From Paenibacillus sp. J31TS4 (GTDB taxonomy: Bacteria; Bacillota; Bacilli; Paenibacillales; NBRC-103111), in assembly GCF_018403265.1 (NCBI RefSeq), contig NZ_BOSI01000001.1, forward strand, positions 1,860,001 to 1,924,000: a stretch of DNA of 64,000 nt, in the 5' to 3' direction. Shown piece after piece: positions 25,452 to 34,663 of this stretch. Both the position numbers and the translations under genes were made by a program. Positions within the stretch are counted from its first letter, which is position 1. The number at the start of each line of letters is the position of its first letter. The notes beneath the pieces are model-generated. The model worked only from the letters and a program-made list of their open reading frames with translations, did not search any database and was not told where the DNA came from.

Positions 25452-25706
25452 GATTCCCCTTCATTCTCTTTAAATTTAGGATGAAATAGTGATGGCTTGC
25501 TGGATTGAGGCGGGATGGATATTAGCAAAGAATAGCAGTTGGATAAGAAGGGTTGTGTTTCTACGGTTGCAGATGTATTCATGAACATAAATCTTTGAAA
25601 TATATGGAATTTCTTCCAATTGGAGAACATTATATCGTACGAGCCCATTGTCCGCTCGTTTTTTTCTTGGCATCGTATAGGCATTCGAACTTCCTTTAGG
25701 CAATAA

Positions 25707-25741
25707 AAAGCCGCGGCGGGCAGTGCCCGAACCGCGGCTTT
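25707..25741 (-). terminator. Terminator of the FAD oxidoreductase gene
   Basis: On the minus strand AAAGCCGCGG pairs with CCGCGGCTTT, with an inner CGGGCACTGCCCG hairpin, followed by TTTTTATT. Confidence 0.85.
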
Positions 25742-25779
25742 GTCGTTCCTCTTAATCCTCCGGCATCCGGACGAGCCGT

Positions 25780-27084
25780 CTAGTACGACGACGCCTCAAC
25801 CTCCGGCCCGGCCGGCTCCAGGCCAAGCACGGCTCCCTGCTCGGTCAGCGCCGTCTGGACGGCCCGCACATCGACCTCGCGCGGCAGGACGCCTTCCTTG
25901 GCGCAGATCGCCGCCGCCGTGCCGGCTGCCTGCCCGATCGCCATAGCGATCGGCTGGACGCGAATCGCGGAGTGGGCTTCGTGCGTCGCCGAGATCGGAC
26001 GGCCTCCAATGAGCAGGTTCTCGATCTTCTTGGGGACGAGCGTCCGGAACGGAATGTCATACCACTCGCCATCCGGCAAATACTGCAGCACCGTGCCGGC
26101 GCCGTCCGGGTTATGGATGTCGACCGGGTATGCACCGCGGGCGATGACATCCTCGAATTTGCAAGCGGCGAGCAGCTCCTCGGCCGTCAGCAGGTACTCC
26201 CCGATCACCCGGCGGGACTCCCGCACGCCGATCTGCGGAGCGGTCGTCTGCAGGTACGAATCCTCAAAGCCGGCCACCTCGGCCTTAAGGAACTTGACGA
26301 GCTGCTGCACTTGGCGGCGCCCTTCGATCTCAGCCTCGGTCAGCTCCCACGGATCCGTAGCGTCCTTGCGGATGATCCGGGTCGTATTGAAATGGATGAC
26401 ACCCGGCTGGTTCGCCCAGAACCAGAGTACGTTCTCCCGCGGACAGTCCAGCTCGCCGCGATGCTTGGCGGCCAGATACAGGTCGGTTATCTCCTGCCGA
26501 GTCGGCACGCGGTCGGTGTCGACGTTCGCCATCCGGAAGTTGAGCGTCATCGGCTGGCTCAGGCTGTCCACAGCCCGCCCCTTCTCGACGATGGCTCCTG
26601 CCAGGGCAGCGAGGTCGGCGTCTCCCGTCGTATCGACGTACATGGACGCCTGGAAGTCCACCAGCCCCGCTTTGTTCGCGAAGCGGACGGCTTCGATGCG
26701 CGAGCCGTCCTCATTCATAAGCGCGTCGCCCAAGAAGCTGTGATAGAGCAGCTCAACGCCGGCTTCGCGGCACAGCTGCTCTGCCGCCACCTTGAGCGCC
26801 TCAGGGTCGAAAGCGGTCCGCTGTTTCGGATGGCCGTACATGCCCATGGCGGTCATCCGGTCGATCAGTTCCTGCAGGACGCCGAAGATCAGCTGTACCT
26901 GGCCGGTGCCGGCCGAATGGTACGACATCCACGGGTTGACCATCATCGCCGTCCCGGCTCCTCCGAGAAACCCGTAACGCTCCACGAGCAGTGTACGGGC
27001 ACCCACTCGGGCGGACGCGACAGCTGCCGCGATCCCGCTCGGTCCTCCACCCGCCACAATTACATCATACGTCTGCTTGCTCAT
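25780..27084 (-). CDS. FAD-dependent oxidoreductase (FAD_oxidored family)
   Basis: 434 residues from the ATG at 27084, which has GAGGAGGAG six bases upstream; the reading frame extends nine codons further. The N-terminal dinucleotide fold is VIVAGGGPSGIAAAVASARVGA with LLVERYGFLGG. The central MYVDTTGDADLAALAGA and the C-terminal LLIGGRPISATHEAHSAIRVQPIAMAIGQAAGTAAA are hallmarks of this family, which is often found near sugar-uptake genes in Paenibacillus-type genomes. It lies downstream of the Lpl-type ABC transporter on the same strand, with about 400 bp between, and has its own terminator. The substrate is unknown. Confidence 0.85.
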   Translation of the reverse strand: MSKQTYDVIVAGGGPSGIAAAVASARVGARTLLVERYGFLGGAGTAMMVNPWMSYHSAGTGQVQLIFGVLQELIDRMTAMGMYGHPKQRTAFDPEALKVAAEQLCREAGVELLYHSFLGDALMNEDGSRIEAVRFANKAGLVDFQASMYVDTTGDADLAALAGAIVEKGRAVDSLSQPMTLNFRMANVDTDRVPTRQEITDLYLAAKHRGELDCPRENVLWFWANQPGVIHFNTTRIIRKDATDPWELTEAEIEGRRQVQQLVKFLKAEVAGFEDSYLQTTAPQIGVRESRRVIGEYLLTAEELLAACKFEDVIARGAYPVDIHNPDGAGTVLQYLPDGEWYDIPFRTLVPKKIENLLIGGRPISATHEAHSAIRVQPIAMAIGQAAGTAAAICAKEGVLPREVDVRAVQTALTEQGAVLGLEPAGPEVEASSY

Positions 27085-27318
27085 CTTCTTCTCCTCCTCG
27101 GTTGACCGCACAAAAGGACCGGCAGCCGGAGAGCGCCTTTCGCCGCTCTCCGCCCCTGTGTCCTTCGGTCACGATTCGATGCTCCCGCCCGCCGCCGGCA
27201 ACCCGGCGGTCCGGACGGGGCGTTCTATGGGGTGAGTCTGAGATGCTGCTGGACAGCTGTCGGTCCGACTGCGATGCCGGCTTCCCTTCAAGGAACGTTC
27301 ATCGTTCCCTCCGATGCT

Positions 27319-27469
27319 CGAAAAATCGGGACTACGCTTCAAAGCCACTGTCAGGCATCCGAAGCCCCCCAAAAGTACCAGGCCTAAGCTTCGGAGCATA
27401 AGGCTTCTCTTAAGCAATCTTCCGGGGCCCCCAAAAAGTATCCGGACTAAGCTTCAGAGCATAGGCTTC
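27319..27469. repeat. Imperfect direct repeats, two 42-bp copies plus a partial third
   Basis: Copies at 27366-27407 and 27428-27469 share CCCCCAAAA, then a CTAAGCTTC block, a GAGCATA block and GGCTTC, with a few substitutions and one-base shifts. A worn partial copy at about 27319-27350 keeps GGGACTACGCTTCA. The second copy also provides half of a hairpin, CCCCAAAAAG (27429-27438) with CTTTTTGGGG (27471-27480). That hairpin could terminate the solute-binding-protein transcript on the minus strand. The rest of the 396-bp gap before the FAD oxidoreductase shows no gene. Confidence 0.75.
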
Positions 27470-27480
27470 ACTTTTTGGGG

Positions 27481-29043
27481 TTATTTCACGAAGCCCTGAT
27501 CGCGGATCTGCTTCTCCCCTGCTTCGACGAATGTCTTATACTGGAACGTCGTCTCGAACGTCTTCAGGAAATCCGGGTATTCGGACAGCGGCCGCTTGCC
27601 GGTGACGAACTTGATGAGCTCCTCCTCGGCGAACCGGTCGGCGTCGGCTTTGTTATAGCCGGTCGGCGGGAGCACCGAGCTGTCGAAGGCTTTGATCCGC
27701 GGCGCCTTGATCGCCACGTCGGTCGCGGCGGCCTGGTTCGGGAACTTGATCTCCAGATATTCCTTGTTCGGACGGCCGGTGATCTGATAGAGGTTGAAGT
27801 AGTTGCCTTCCTTGGCCATCAGATCGGTTGGGATGACTTTGCCGTCCTTCAGGTTGTAATGTTTGCCCTCGAGTCCGTACATGACGAGCCGGTTGCCCTC
27901 GGCGCTCGAGACGTAGTTGATGAGATCGAACACTTTTTGCAGCTTCGCCTTGTCTTTCTCAAGCGCCTTGGGAATGACCCAGTAGCGGGACGGCCGGTCG
28001 TAATCGTAAGCTCCGTCGTAGGCGCCGCCCGGCCCCTTGAGCGGCGGGCTGATCTGTACCCAGTTGGCGTTCGGGTTGATCGCCTTGTACTGGGCGACGA
28101 ATTCGTCCTTGGCCATGTCCGTCCAGCCCCGGAAGATCATGCCGGCCTTGCCCTGGAACGCCTTCTGCACCTCGATGTTCGCCTTGTTCGTCATGATCTC
28201 CGGATCAACGACGCCCGCATCGATCATCGACTTGATGAACTTGAGCGCGTCAGGCATCGCCGGATCGTAATAACCGTTCATCACCTTGCCGTCCTTCTCA
28301 TAGAAGGTGCCCGGCCCGCCGGCACCGAAGCCTCCGAATACCGAGGCGAACGCACCGATTTTGGCTCCGGTCAACCCGTACGTGTCCTTTTTGCCGTTGC
28401 CGTCGGGGTCCTGCTCGGTGAACGCTTTGGCGACCGCCATCATCTCGTCGAGCGTCGTCGGCATCTTCAGGTTCAGCTTATCCAGCCAATCTTGGCGAAT
28501 CCACATCGTGGAGAACGGCACGTCACCGATCCGGGGGATGGCGTACAGCTTGTTGTTAATCGTCGCTTTCTTGATGATCTCCTTCTGCTCGCTGAGCACG
28601 AAGTCCTTGGCCGTCTTAAGGTCCTTGTCGATATAGGGAGTCAGGTCCAGCAGCAGTCCCTTGTCGGAGAATTCCTTCACGTCCGCGAGCTCGACAGAGA
28701 ACAGATCCGGGAAGTTGCCGCCCGAGATCCGGACGCGGATCTGGTTTTTGTAGTCTTCTCCCGAGGCGATCGCCGTCAGCTGGAGATCGGTGTTCAGCTT
28801 CTTGTCGATCGTCTTCTTGATGTCGTCATTCTCCGGAGAAGGCAGCCCGGAGGCGGCCATCGCCATCTGAATCTTGACCGGAGCGGACGGCGCGGCGCTC
28901 GGGCTTGCACTTGCGCTTTCGCCCGGCTTGGCCGCGGCGTCTCCTCCCGAAGTTGAGCCGCTTCCCGAGCTGCAGCCGGCAAGCAGGCTTCCCGTCACCA
29001 ACGCCGCCGTCAAGCTGAGCGGCACCCATTTGCTTCTGTTCAT
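27481..29043 (-). CDS. Extracellular solute-binding lipoprotein (LplA/family 1-like)
   Basis: 520 residues with a lipoprotein signal ending LLAGC, then a low-complexity Ser/Gly/Ala linker. The size and blocks such as LDLTPYIDKDLKTAKDFV, PFSTMWIRQDWLDKLN and DPDGNGKKDTYGLTG (a calcium-loop-like motif) are typical of the LplA-type binding proteins of Paenibacillus. These deliver oligosaccharides to LplB/LplC permeases, encoded just upstream. The ATG has GGGAAGGGGAAGCGT upstream. No ATPase gene is nearby. The ligand is unknown. Confidence 0.92.
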   Translation of the reverse strand: MNRSKWVPLSLTAALVTGSLLAGCSSGSGSTSGGDAAAKPGESASASPSAAPSAPVKIQMAMAASGLPSPENDDIKKTIDKKLNTDLQLTAIASGEDYKNQIRVRISGGNFPDLFSVELADVKEFSDKGLLLDLTPYIDKDLKTAKDFVLSEQKEIIKKATINNKLYAIPRIGDVPFSTMWIRQDWLDKLNLKMPTTLDEMMAVAKAFTEQDPDGNGKKDTYGLTGAKIGAFASVFGGFGAGGPGTFYEKDGKVMNGYYDPAMPDALKFIKSMIDAGVVDPEIMTNKANIEVQKAFQGKAGMIFRGWTDMAKDEFVAQYKAINPNANWVQISPPLKGPGGAYDGAYDYDRPSRYWVIPKALEKDKAKLQKVFDLINYVSSAEGNRLVMYGLEGKHYNLKDGKVIPTDLMAKEGNYFNLYQITGRPNKEYLEIKFPNQAAATDVAIKAPRIKAFDSSVLPPTGYNKADADRFAEEELIKFVTGKRPLSEYPDFLKTFETTFQYKTFVEAGEKQIRDQGFVK

Positions 29044-29196
29044 ACGCTTCCCCTTCCCTTTCGTTCGGATCTGGTTCTCCCCGCCCGGCGCGCCGTTCTC
29101 TTCCCACCTTCATGGGCGGCACCCTCTCGGCACCTTATGGGCTGCGACTGGCCAAGGAGCCTTGCTATTGAAGCCGGACCGCTTGGGTACGGACGT

Positions 29197-30057
29197 TCAA
29201 CCTTTGATGGAACCGAGCAGCATGCCTTTGGTGAAATGCTTCTGCAGGAACGGATAGACGACGAGAATCGGCAGGCTGGCGAAGATGACGGCGGCCATCT
29301 GCATAGTCACGGTCGGCACCTGCTCCTCGACGTTCTCGACCTGCTGCTGGCTCAGCATCAGAATTTCGCGGACGACGACCTGCAGCGGGTACAGAGACCG
29401 GTCGGTCATGTACATGATGGCGCTGAAGAAGGAATTCCAGTGGCCGACCGCATAGAACAGGCCGACGGTGATCATAGCGGGCACCGAGAGCGGAATGACA
29501 AGCGTGAACAGGATGCGGAACTCCCGCGCGCCGTCAATCCGGGCGGACTCGAACAGTTCCTCGGGCAGCTGCTCGAAAAAGCTCTTGATGATCAGCACGT
29601 TGAAGCTGTTAACCGCGCCCGGCAGGATGAGCGCCCACAGGCTGTCGATCAGGCCGGTCGCCTTGACGATCAGGTAGGTCGGGATGATGCCGCCGCTGAA
29701 CAGAATGGTCAGCACGACCATCATCAGGAAGATGTTGCGGCCTGGCAGCTTCTTGCGGCTGAGCGGATAAGCGACCAGCGTGGTCAGGAGCAGATTGATC
29801 ATGGTGCCCACCACCGTAATATAGACGGTGACGCCGAGCGCGCGGGGAATGCCCGACGACTCGAACAGCTTCTTGTAGGCATGGAAGGTGATCTCCTTAG
29901 GGATGAGCACGTACCCACCGTGGCGCAGCACCTCCGCGAACGGGGTGAGCGAGACGGAGAAGACGTACAGCAGCGGAACCACCGACACGAGGCCGACGAG
30001 AGCAAGGATGAGCATAGTGACGGTCTGGAACAGTCTGTCTTCGCCTTTTCTTACCAT
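29197..30057 (-). CDS. Carbohydrate ABC transporter permease, LplC-like
   Basis: 286 residues from the ATG at 30057, which overlaps the stop of the LplB-like gene (ATGGTAA) and has GGGGGG about ten bases upstream. An upstream in-frame ATG at 30075 is an alternative. It has six helices with the EAA-type loop ESARIDGAREFRILFTLVIPLS near 190-210. It ends HFTKGMLLGSIKG, the conserved LplC tail. It forms the sugar channel with the LplB-like protein. Confidence 0.92.
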   Translation of the reverse strand: MVRKGEDRLFQTVTMLILALVGLVSVVPLLYVFSVSLTPFAEVLRHGGYVLIPKEITFHAYKKLFESSGIPRALGVTVYITVVGTMINLLLTTLVAYPLSRKKLPGRNIFLMMVVLTILFSGGIIPTYLIVKATGLIDSLWALILPGAVNSFNVLIIKSFFEQLPEELFESARIDGAREFRILFTLVIPLSVPAMITVGLFYAVGHWNSFFSAIMYMTDRSLYPLQVVVREILMLSQQQVENVEEQVPTVTMQMAAVIFASLPILVVYPFLQKHFTKGMLLGSIKG

Positions 30058-31022
30058 ATCCCGCTGTCCCCCCATCGCTTAGCCATCGCGTTCGAGAGCA
30101 GGACCAGCACCAGGCCGATCAGCGACTTGAAGAGGCCGACCGCTGAGGCGAGGCTGTAGTTCCACTGCTCAAGGCCCGTCCGGAACACCCACGTATCGAG
30201 AATGTCCGCGACCGGATAGACATACACGTTGTACAGCACGTAGATCTGCTCGAAGCCCGCGTCCATCATGTGGCCGAGGCGGAGAATGAGAAGAAGGATG
30301 ATGACGCTGCGGATACCCGGCAGCGTAATGTGCCAGATCATCTGCATCCGGCTCGCGCCGTCCACGCGGGCCGCTTCGTACAGCGTCGGGTCGATGCCGG
30401 CGATGGCGGCCAGGTAGATGATAGCGCCCCAGCCGAGGTTCTGCCAGATCTCCGAGCCGACGAGCATGGTTCGGAACCATTCGGTCGAGCTCAGGAACGG
30501 GATCGCCTTGCCCCCCGCATCGATGATCCACCGGTTGATGATGCCGGAATCCTGGGAGAAGAACATAAGCAGGATACCGTAGATGATGATCCAGGACAGA
30601 AAATGCGGCATATAGCTGAGCGTCTGCACGAGCGACTTGAACCAGCGGACCCGGCATTCGTTGAGCAGAATCGCCAGCAGAATCGGAGGCAGCATGCCGA
30701 ACGCCAGCTTGTAGACGCTGATGAGAATCGTGTTGGTCAGCAGCTGGGAGAAGTAGGGGGATTCGTAGAACTGCTGAAAGTATTTGAACCAGGGGTCGGC
30801 CCACGGACTGCCGAGAATGCCCTCGCTCATGTCGTAGTCCTTGAAGGCGATGACCATGCCGTACATCGGCGCGTACTTGTAGATGATGTAATAAATGACG
30901 CCGGGCAGCAGCATGAGATAGAATTCCTTGTGCGACCAGATCGTTTTCCAAAACGTCTGCTTTTTCTTGATGCCCGCGCCCGGCTGCACGGCCGGTTCGG
31001 CGGACCATGAATTGGACGACAT
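30051..31022 (-). CDS. ABC transporter permease, LplB-like
   Basis: 323 residues from the ATG at 31022; a GTG at 31031 lies too near the AAAGGA to be used. It has the long N-terminal cytoplasmic stretch of LplB proteins, followed by FYLMLLPGVIYYIIYKYAPMYG and VIAFKDYD, six helices, and the EAA loop YEAARVDGASRMQMIWHITLPG. It partners LplC-like permease and the LplA-like binding protein. A strong cre site stands 45 bp upstream, so the operon is probably under CcpA control. The YesN/YesM pair upstream is the likely specific regulator. Confidence 0.93.
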   Translation of the reverse strand: MSSNSWSAEPAVQPGAGIKKKQTFWKTIWSHKEFYLMLLPGVIYYIIYKYAPMYGMVIAFKDYDMSEGILGSPWADPWFKYFQQFYESPYFSQLLTNTILISVYKLAFGMLPPILLAILLNECRVRWFKSLVQTLSYMPHFLSWIIIYGILLMFFSQDSGIINRWIIDAGGKAIPFLSSTEWFRTMLVGSEIWQNLGWGAIIYLAAIAGIDPTLYEAARVDGASRMQMIWHITLPGIRSVIILLLILRLGHMMDAGFEQIYVLYNVYVYPVADILDTWVFRTGLEQWNYSLASAVGLFKSLIGLVLVLLSNAMAKRWGDSGIW

Positions 31023-31066
31023 CACTCCCACATCCTTTCCTCGACTGTCCGGCTTCGGAACTACAT

Positions 31067-31080
31067 TGGAAACGCTTTCT
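31067..31080 (-). promoter_or_regulatory. cre site upstream of the lpl-type operon
   Basis: TGGAAACGCTTTCT matches the cre consensus TGWAARCGYTWNCW at 13 of 14 positions. It lies 45 bp before the LplB-like start. Binding of CcpA and glucose repression of sugar uptake is the expected role. Confidence 0.7.
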
Positions 31081-31085
31081 ATTTT

Positions 31086-31101
31086 CCCGGCAGCTGCCGG
31101 G
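31086..31101. promoter_or_regulatory. 16-bp perfect palindrome next to the cre site
   Basis: CCCGGCAGCTGCCGGG is a perfect palindrome 5 bp beyond the cre site. It may be an operator or a short hairpin. The surrounding 31023-31209 gap shows no gene. Confidence 0.4.
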
Positions 31102-31209
31102 CGAAACGGCGTTCCAGCTGTCCGATGCCATAGCTGCTGTCTTCAAAGTACCATGGAAGACGAGAGAGCCGGAAGGAACAGGTTTGGGGAATCGATGGAA
31201 CAAATTTGG

Positions 31210-32817
31210 TTAGTTGGTCCGCGCCCGGTATTCGCTAGGCGTTTGTCCTGTCCAGCGCTTGAAAATCTTGATGAAGTAGTTCGCGTTCGGGAAGCCGACG
31301 CGCGCCCCGATGTCGGCGACCGGCATGCCGGTCGTGTCCAGGTACCGCTTCGCCTGCTCGACCCGGAGCTTCTGGACGAAGTGGATGAGCGTGTCGCCGG
31401 TTTTCTTCTTGAACAGAGCGCTCAAATACGTCTCGTCCATCGCCACCATGGCGGCCACCGCCTTGAGGGTGATGTCCTCCTCGTAGCAGGTTCGAATATG
31501 CTCGAGCACCCGGTTGATGTCCGGGTGGTCGGTCTCGGCGACCGGCTGGCGGCGCCACTCCTCGGCGTACCGCTCCGCGCGGAGGAGGAACCGCTCGCGC
31601 AGCGCTTCGCAGCTCTCCGCGTGCGCGAGCTCCTCCTCGGGCTCCGCCGGCGCCCCGGCTGTCAGCGCGAGCTGGCGGTCGATGCGGGCGACCGCCGCCT
31701 TGACCGCGGCCATCGGATACCCGCCGGCCACCATTCTCGGCCAGTCCGCCGCCACCCGCTCGCAGAACGCGGACAGGCTGCGCCGCTCGAACGCCTCGAG
31801 CCAGGTCCGCTCCGTCTTCCACGCGAGCGGCTGCGCCGCACGGCCGGACGGCTCGGGCGCCGCTCCCGGCGCGCCTGCCGGGCTCGAGCCTGCGCCCGGC
31901 GGTTCCGCTGCCGGACCGCTTGGCCCGGGCGTTTGCCCGTCCGCGGGCCGCTCGGGCGCCGCTCCCGCAGCCGCTTCGCCGCTGGCCCTGGCCCCCGTGC
32001 GGAACGCCGCTTCGCCGCCGTACCAGAGCCGGTCAAGGCCGCGCAGCACCTGCGCCCACGCCTCCTGCCAGCGGACGGCGGGGACGATTGGCGAGACCGC
32101 GCCGGGCGGCAGCGTGCCCGCCGCCGGCGGGACGCCGCCCGGCTGGGGATTCCAGACGAAGACCGTCGTCTGGCCGGCATGGGCGAAAGCGTGCACGAGC
32201 GATCGGCAGCCGAAGCCGACAAGGCCGCTTCGAAGCAGCGTCTCCGGCGCCAGCGGCTCGCCTCCGTTCAGGAACGCACCGATCCAGACGTTCCGGCAGC
32301 GGTCGCCGAACGGCGGGACGGCTTGCGCCCAGGCGCCGCTGTCCGCCCCATGCCCCTCGCCGCACAGCTGCCGCCAGGCGCGGCCGTACAGCCGGCGGAA
32401 CGGCTCCTCCGCCAGCCGGGATTCGTGCTGGACGAGCCGCCTCAGCTCGCGGTCGGCTTTGGCCAGCGTCTCCTCCAGCGCCTGTACGTTCATCGACAGC
32501 TTCAGCAGATAGGCCGATGCTCCGTATTCGAGAGCGAGGCGGGCATACTCGAATTCGCTCATCGCCGTCAGCATGACGAACAGGCAGGACTGCCCCTCCT
32601 GCCTCGCCCGGCGCAGCAGCTCGACGCCGTCCATGCCTCCCGGCATGACGATGTCCGCGATGACCAGATCGATCGGCTTCTCCCGGAGGACCGCCAGCGC
32701 CTCCTCCCCGCTGCCCGCCTCCGCCGCGATGACGAAGCCGAGCTCCTCCCAGCGAATCATCTCGCGGATTCTTCTGCGTACGAACACCTCATCCTCAACG
32801 AGCAGCACGTTCCACAT
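31210..32817 (-). CDS. Response regulator with AraC-type DNA-binding domain (YesN-like)
   Basis: 535 residues from the ATG at 32817, which has AAGGAGGAGA upstream. The receiver domain (1-120) has the acidic pocket ED, the phospho-acceptor D in LVIADIVMPGG near 55, the T/S switch in VMLTAMSEFEYA and K in AYLLKLS. A long Ala/Pro/Gly-rich middle (about 200-400) holds low-complexity linker. The C-terminal AraC domain (about 435-535) has YLSALFKKKTG and GFPNANYFIKIFKRWTGQTPSEYR. It overlaps the end of the YesM-like kinase gene by 23 nt. It should activate the adjacent Lpl-type sugar operon when phosphorylated. Confidence 0.93.
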   Translation of the reverse strand: MWNVLLVEDEVFVRRRIREMIRWEELGFVIAAEAGSGEEALAVLREKPIDLVIADIVMPGGMDGVELLRRARQEGQSCLFVMLTAMSEFEYARLALEYGASAYLLKLSMNVQALEETLAKADRELRRLVQHESRLAEEPFRRLYGRAWRQLCGEGHGADSGAWAQAVPPFGDRCRNVWIGAFLNGGEPLAPETLLRSGLVGFGCRSLVHAFAHAGQTTVFVWNPQPGGVPPAAGTLPPGAVSPIVPAVRWQEAWAQVLRGLDRLWYGGEAAFRTGARASGEAAAGAAPERPADGQTPGPSGPAAEPPGAGSSPAGAPGAAPEPSGRAAQPLAWKTERTWLEAFERRSLSAFCERVAADWPRMVAGGYPMAAVKAAVARIDRQLALTAGAPAEPEEELAHAESCEALRERFLLRAERYAEEWRRQPVAETDHPDINRVLEHIRTCYEEDITLKAVAAMVAMDETYLSALFKKKTGDTLIHFVQKLRVEQAKRYLDTTGMPVADIGARVGFPNANYFIKIFKRWTGQTPSEYRARTN

Positions 32818-34582
32818 GGTTCTCTCCTCCTTCCTCATATGGCGCCGCCACGAGCAGCGGAAACGTCAGCCTCACGAGCGTCCCTTCCGCAAGCGGCTGA
32901 ATCTCGAGCTTGCCGTCCCGCTTGAACAGCAGCTCGAGCCGCTCCTGCACATTGGTGAGCCCTATGCCTTTGCGCTTGCGGCCCGCCTGCGGCTGGGTCC
33001 GGCCGAAGCCGACCCCGTCGTCCTCCACCTCGAGGACACACTGCTTGCCTTCCGCATAGACACGAATGCGGATCGTGCCGTCCTGCTTGGCCGCCAGTCC
33101 GTGGAAGATCGCGTTCTCCACCAGCGGCTGCAGGCTAAGCTTGGGCACGAGCGCGTAGTGCAGCCCCGGCTCCACCTCGATCTGCACCTGGAACTGGCGC
33201 TCGTACCGGTACGACTGGATGCTGACATAGGCCTCCACCAGCTCCAGCTCCTCCTTCAGATGGAGGAGGTCGGCGCTTACGTTGAGCCCCGTTTCGAGCA
33301 GCCGTCCGAGCGACTGGCAGATGTCGGCGGTTACCTCGTCTCCCCGGCTAAGCGCGTTCCATTTGACCGTGTTGAGCGTATTGAGCAAAAAATGCGGGTT
33401 CATCTGCGACAGCAGCACCTGGAACCGGACCGCCTCCTTTTGCCGCTCCTCGGACTTCAGCCGGGAGACGAGCATACGCAGATCAGCTGCCATGTTATTG
33501 AACGATTGGGCTAGCGCGAGCACCTCGCCGCTGTATGATTTGGTCGGAATACTCGCGTTGAAGCGCCGGTCGACGATCTCGGCCATTTTGTGCTGGAGCA
33601 GGCGGAGCGGCCGGGTAATGCGGGACAGGATGAGGAACGTAATGAGGACGAACAGCACGGTGGACAGGAGCAGCGTGGTGAGCGTGCGATTCTTGAGATG
33701 CTCGATGTCCCCGAAGAGGAGATGCAGAGGGAACCGGCTGATCAGTCCCCATTGGGTGGTCGGCATGTCGACGCGGTTGTACAGATAGGCGTCCTCGATC
33801 CAATAGGCGTCCTCGTCGTCCTGCAGCGTATAGGCATAAGAACCGGGAGGACGGACGGAGGCGGGGTCGAACGTCTGCTCCGCCGTCGCGGCGAGCGGAC
33901 GGCCGCGCTCATCCAGAATGTAGAAGTCCTGCAGAAGTGGAAAGGTTCGTGCCATGGAAGACAGCCATGCCTGAAAATCGATGCTGATCCGCAGCAGGGC
34001 GCGCGGCGGGCCGCCCTCTTCCGCGAAGGAGGAATAGAGCGTGAGAAGGCGGGGGTTTTTGCTGTCGGACGCGTCCAGATCGTTGGGCGCATTGACCCAG
34101 CGGTAGGTGAGCGGGCCGCGGAGCAGCTCCCTCGTCTCGGGATTGATGAGGAAGGCCGCCTCGGAAAGAGGCTTGGCCGGATGATACGACGTGTAGACGT
34201 GCCCGTGGAGGTCGGCGAGCGCGTAATAGACGAACGGGGAGGGCAGAATCCGCCCGGTAATTTCGTTGAACTTGTCCTCCAGCAGCTTGGTCCGCACTTC
34301 CTCGCCGCCCCCCTCGCCGGACAGGGCGTCGGTGATGCTCGGATCCTTCTCCAGCAGGATGGCGATCCGGAAGACCGTGCTGCGCAGATCTTCGAACCGG
34401 ATTTTGAGCTGCTCGAGCTGCTGCATGTTCTGCCGGCTGACCTGGCGCTTGAGTGCCAGCTCGATCTGGGAGTAATTGTAGAGCTGAAGTAGGGCATAAG
34501 GGAGGAAGATCAGGAGCAGGAACGCGAGAAACAACCGGTTTTTAAGAGACGAGAGAGCAAAAAAGCCGGTTATGCCCTTCAT
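32795..34582 (-). CDS. Sensor histidine kinase (YesM-like)
   Basis: 595 residues. A transmembrane helix lies near 14-32, then an extracytoplasmic sensing domain of about 250 residues, a second helix near 300-320, a HAMP linker, the HisKA_7TM-type His box QMNPHFLLNTLNTVKWNAL (about 405-423) and an HATPase domain. The latter has the N box LVENAIFHGL and G boxes EVEDDGVGFG and GIGLTNVQERL. This is the usual partner of YesN regulators and senses extracellular sugars or the binding protein state. The ATG has GGAGGTGAG upstream. The regulator gene overlaps its 3' end. Confidence 0.94.
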   Translation of the reverse strand: MKGITGFFALSSLKNRLFLAFLLLIFLPYALLQLYNYSQIELALKRQVSRQNMQQLEQLKIRFEDLRSTVFRIAILLEKDPSITDALSGEGGGEEVRTKLLEDKFNEITGRILPSPFVYYALADLHGHVYTSYHPAKPLSEAAFLINPETRELLRGPLTYRWVNAPNDLDASDSKNPRLLTLYSSFAEEGGPPRALLRISIDFQAWLSSMARTFPLLQDFYILDERGRPLAATAEQTFDPASVRPPGSYAYTLQDDEDAYWIEDAYLYNRVDMPTTQWGLISRFPLHLLFGDIEHLKNRTLTTLLLSTVLFVLITFLILSRITRPLRLLQHKMAEIVDRRFNASIPTKSYSGEVLALAQSFNNMAADLRMLVSRLKSEERQKEAVRFQVLLSQMNPHFLLNTLNTVKWNALSRGDEVTADICQSLGRLLETGLNVSADLLHLKEELELVEAYVSIQSYRYERQFQVQIEVEPGLHYALVPKLSLQPLVENAIFHGLAAKQDGTIRIRVYAEGKQCVLEVEDDGVGFGRTQPQAGRKRKGIGLTNVQERLELLFKRDGKLEIQPLAEGTLVRLTFPLLVAAPYEEGGENHVERAAR

Positions 34583-34663
34583 CGGCTCACCTCCATCTGA
34601 CAGGCTGGTTGAGGCGTATGCGTCCCCACTGCCTACGCTCCGGGGAAGATTGTTGTGGAAAGA

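Noticed and set aside
25448-25684. 78-codon minus-strand frame upstream of the lipoprotein
   Set aside because: No ribosome binding site and no similarity; AT-rich non-coding is more likely.
27319-27469. CRISPR-like array
   Set aside because: Only two to three imperfect copies with unequal spacers and no cas genes.
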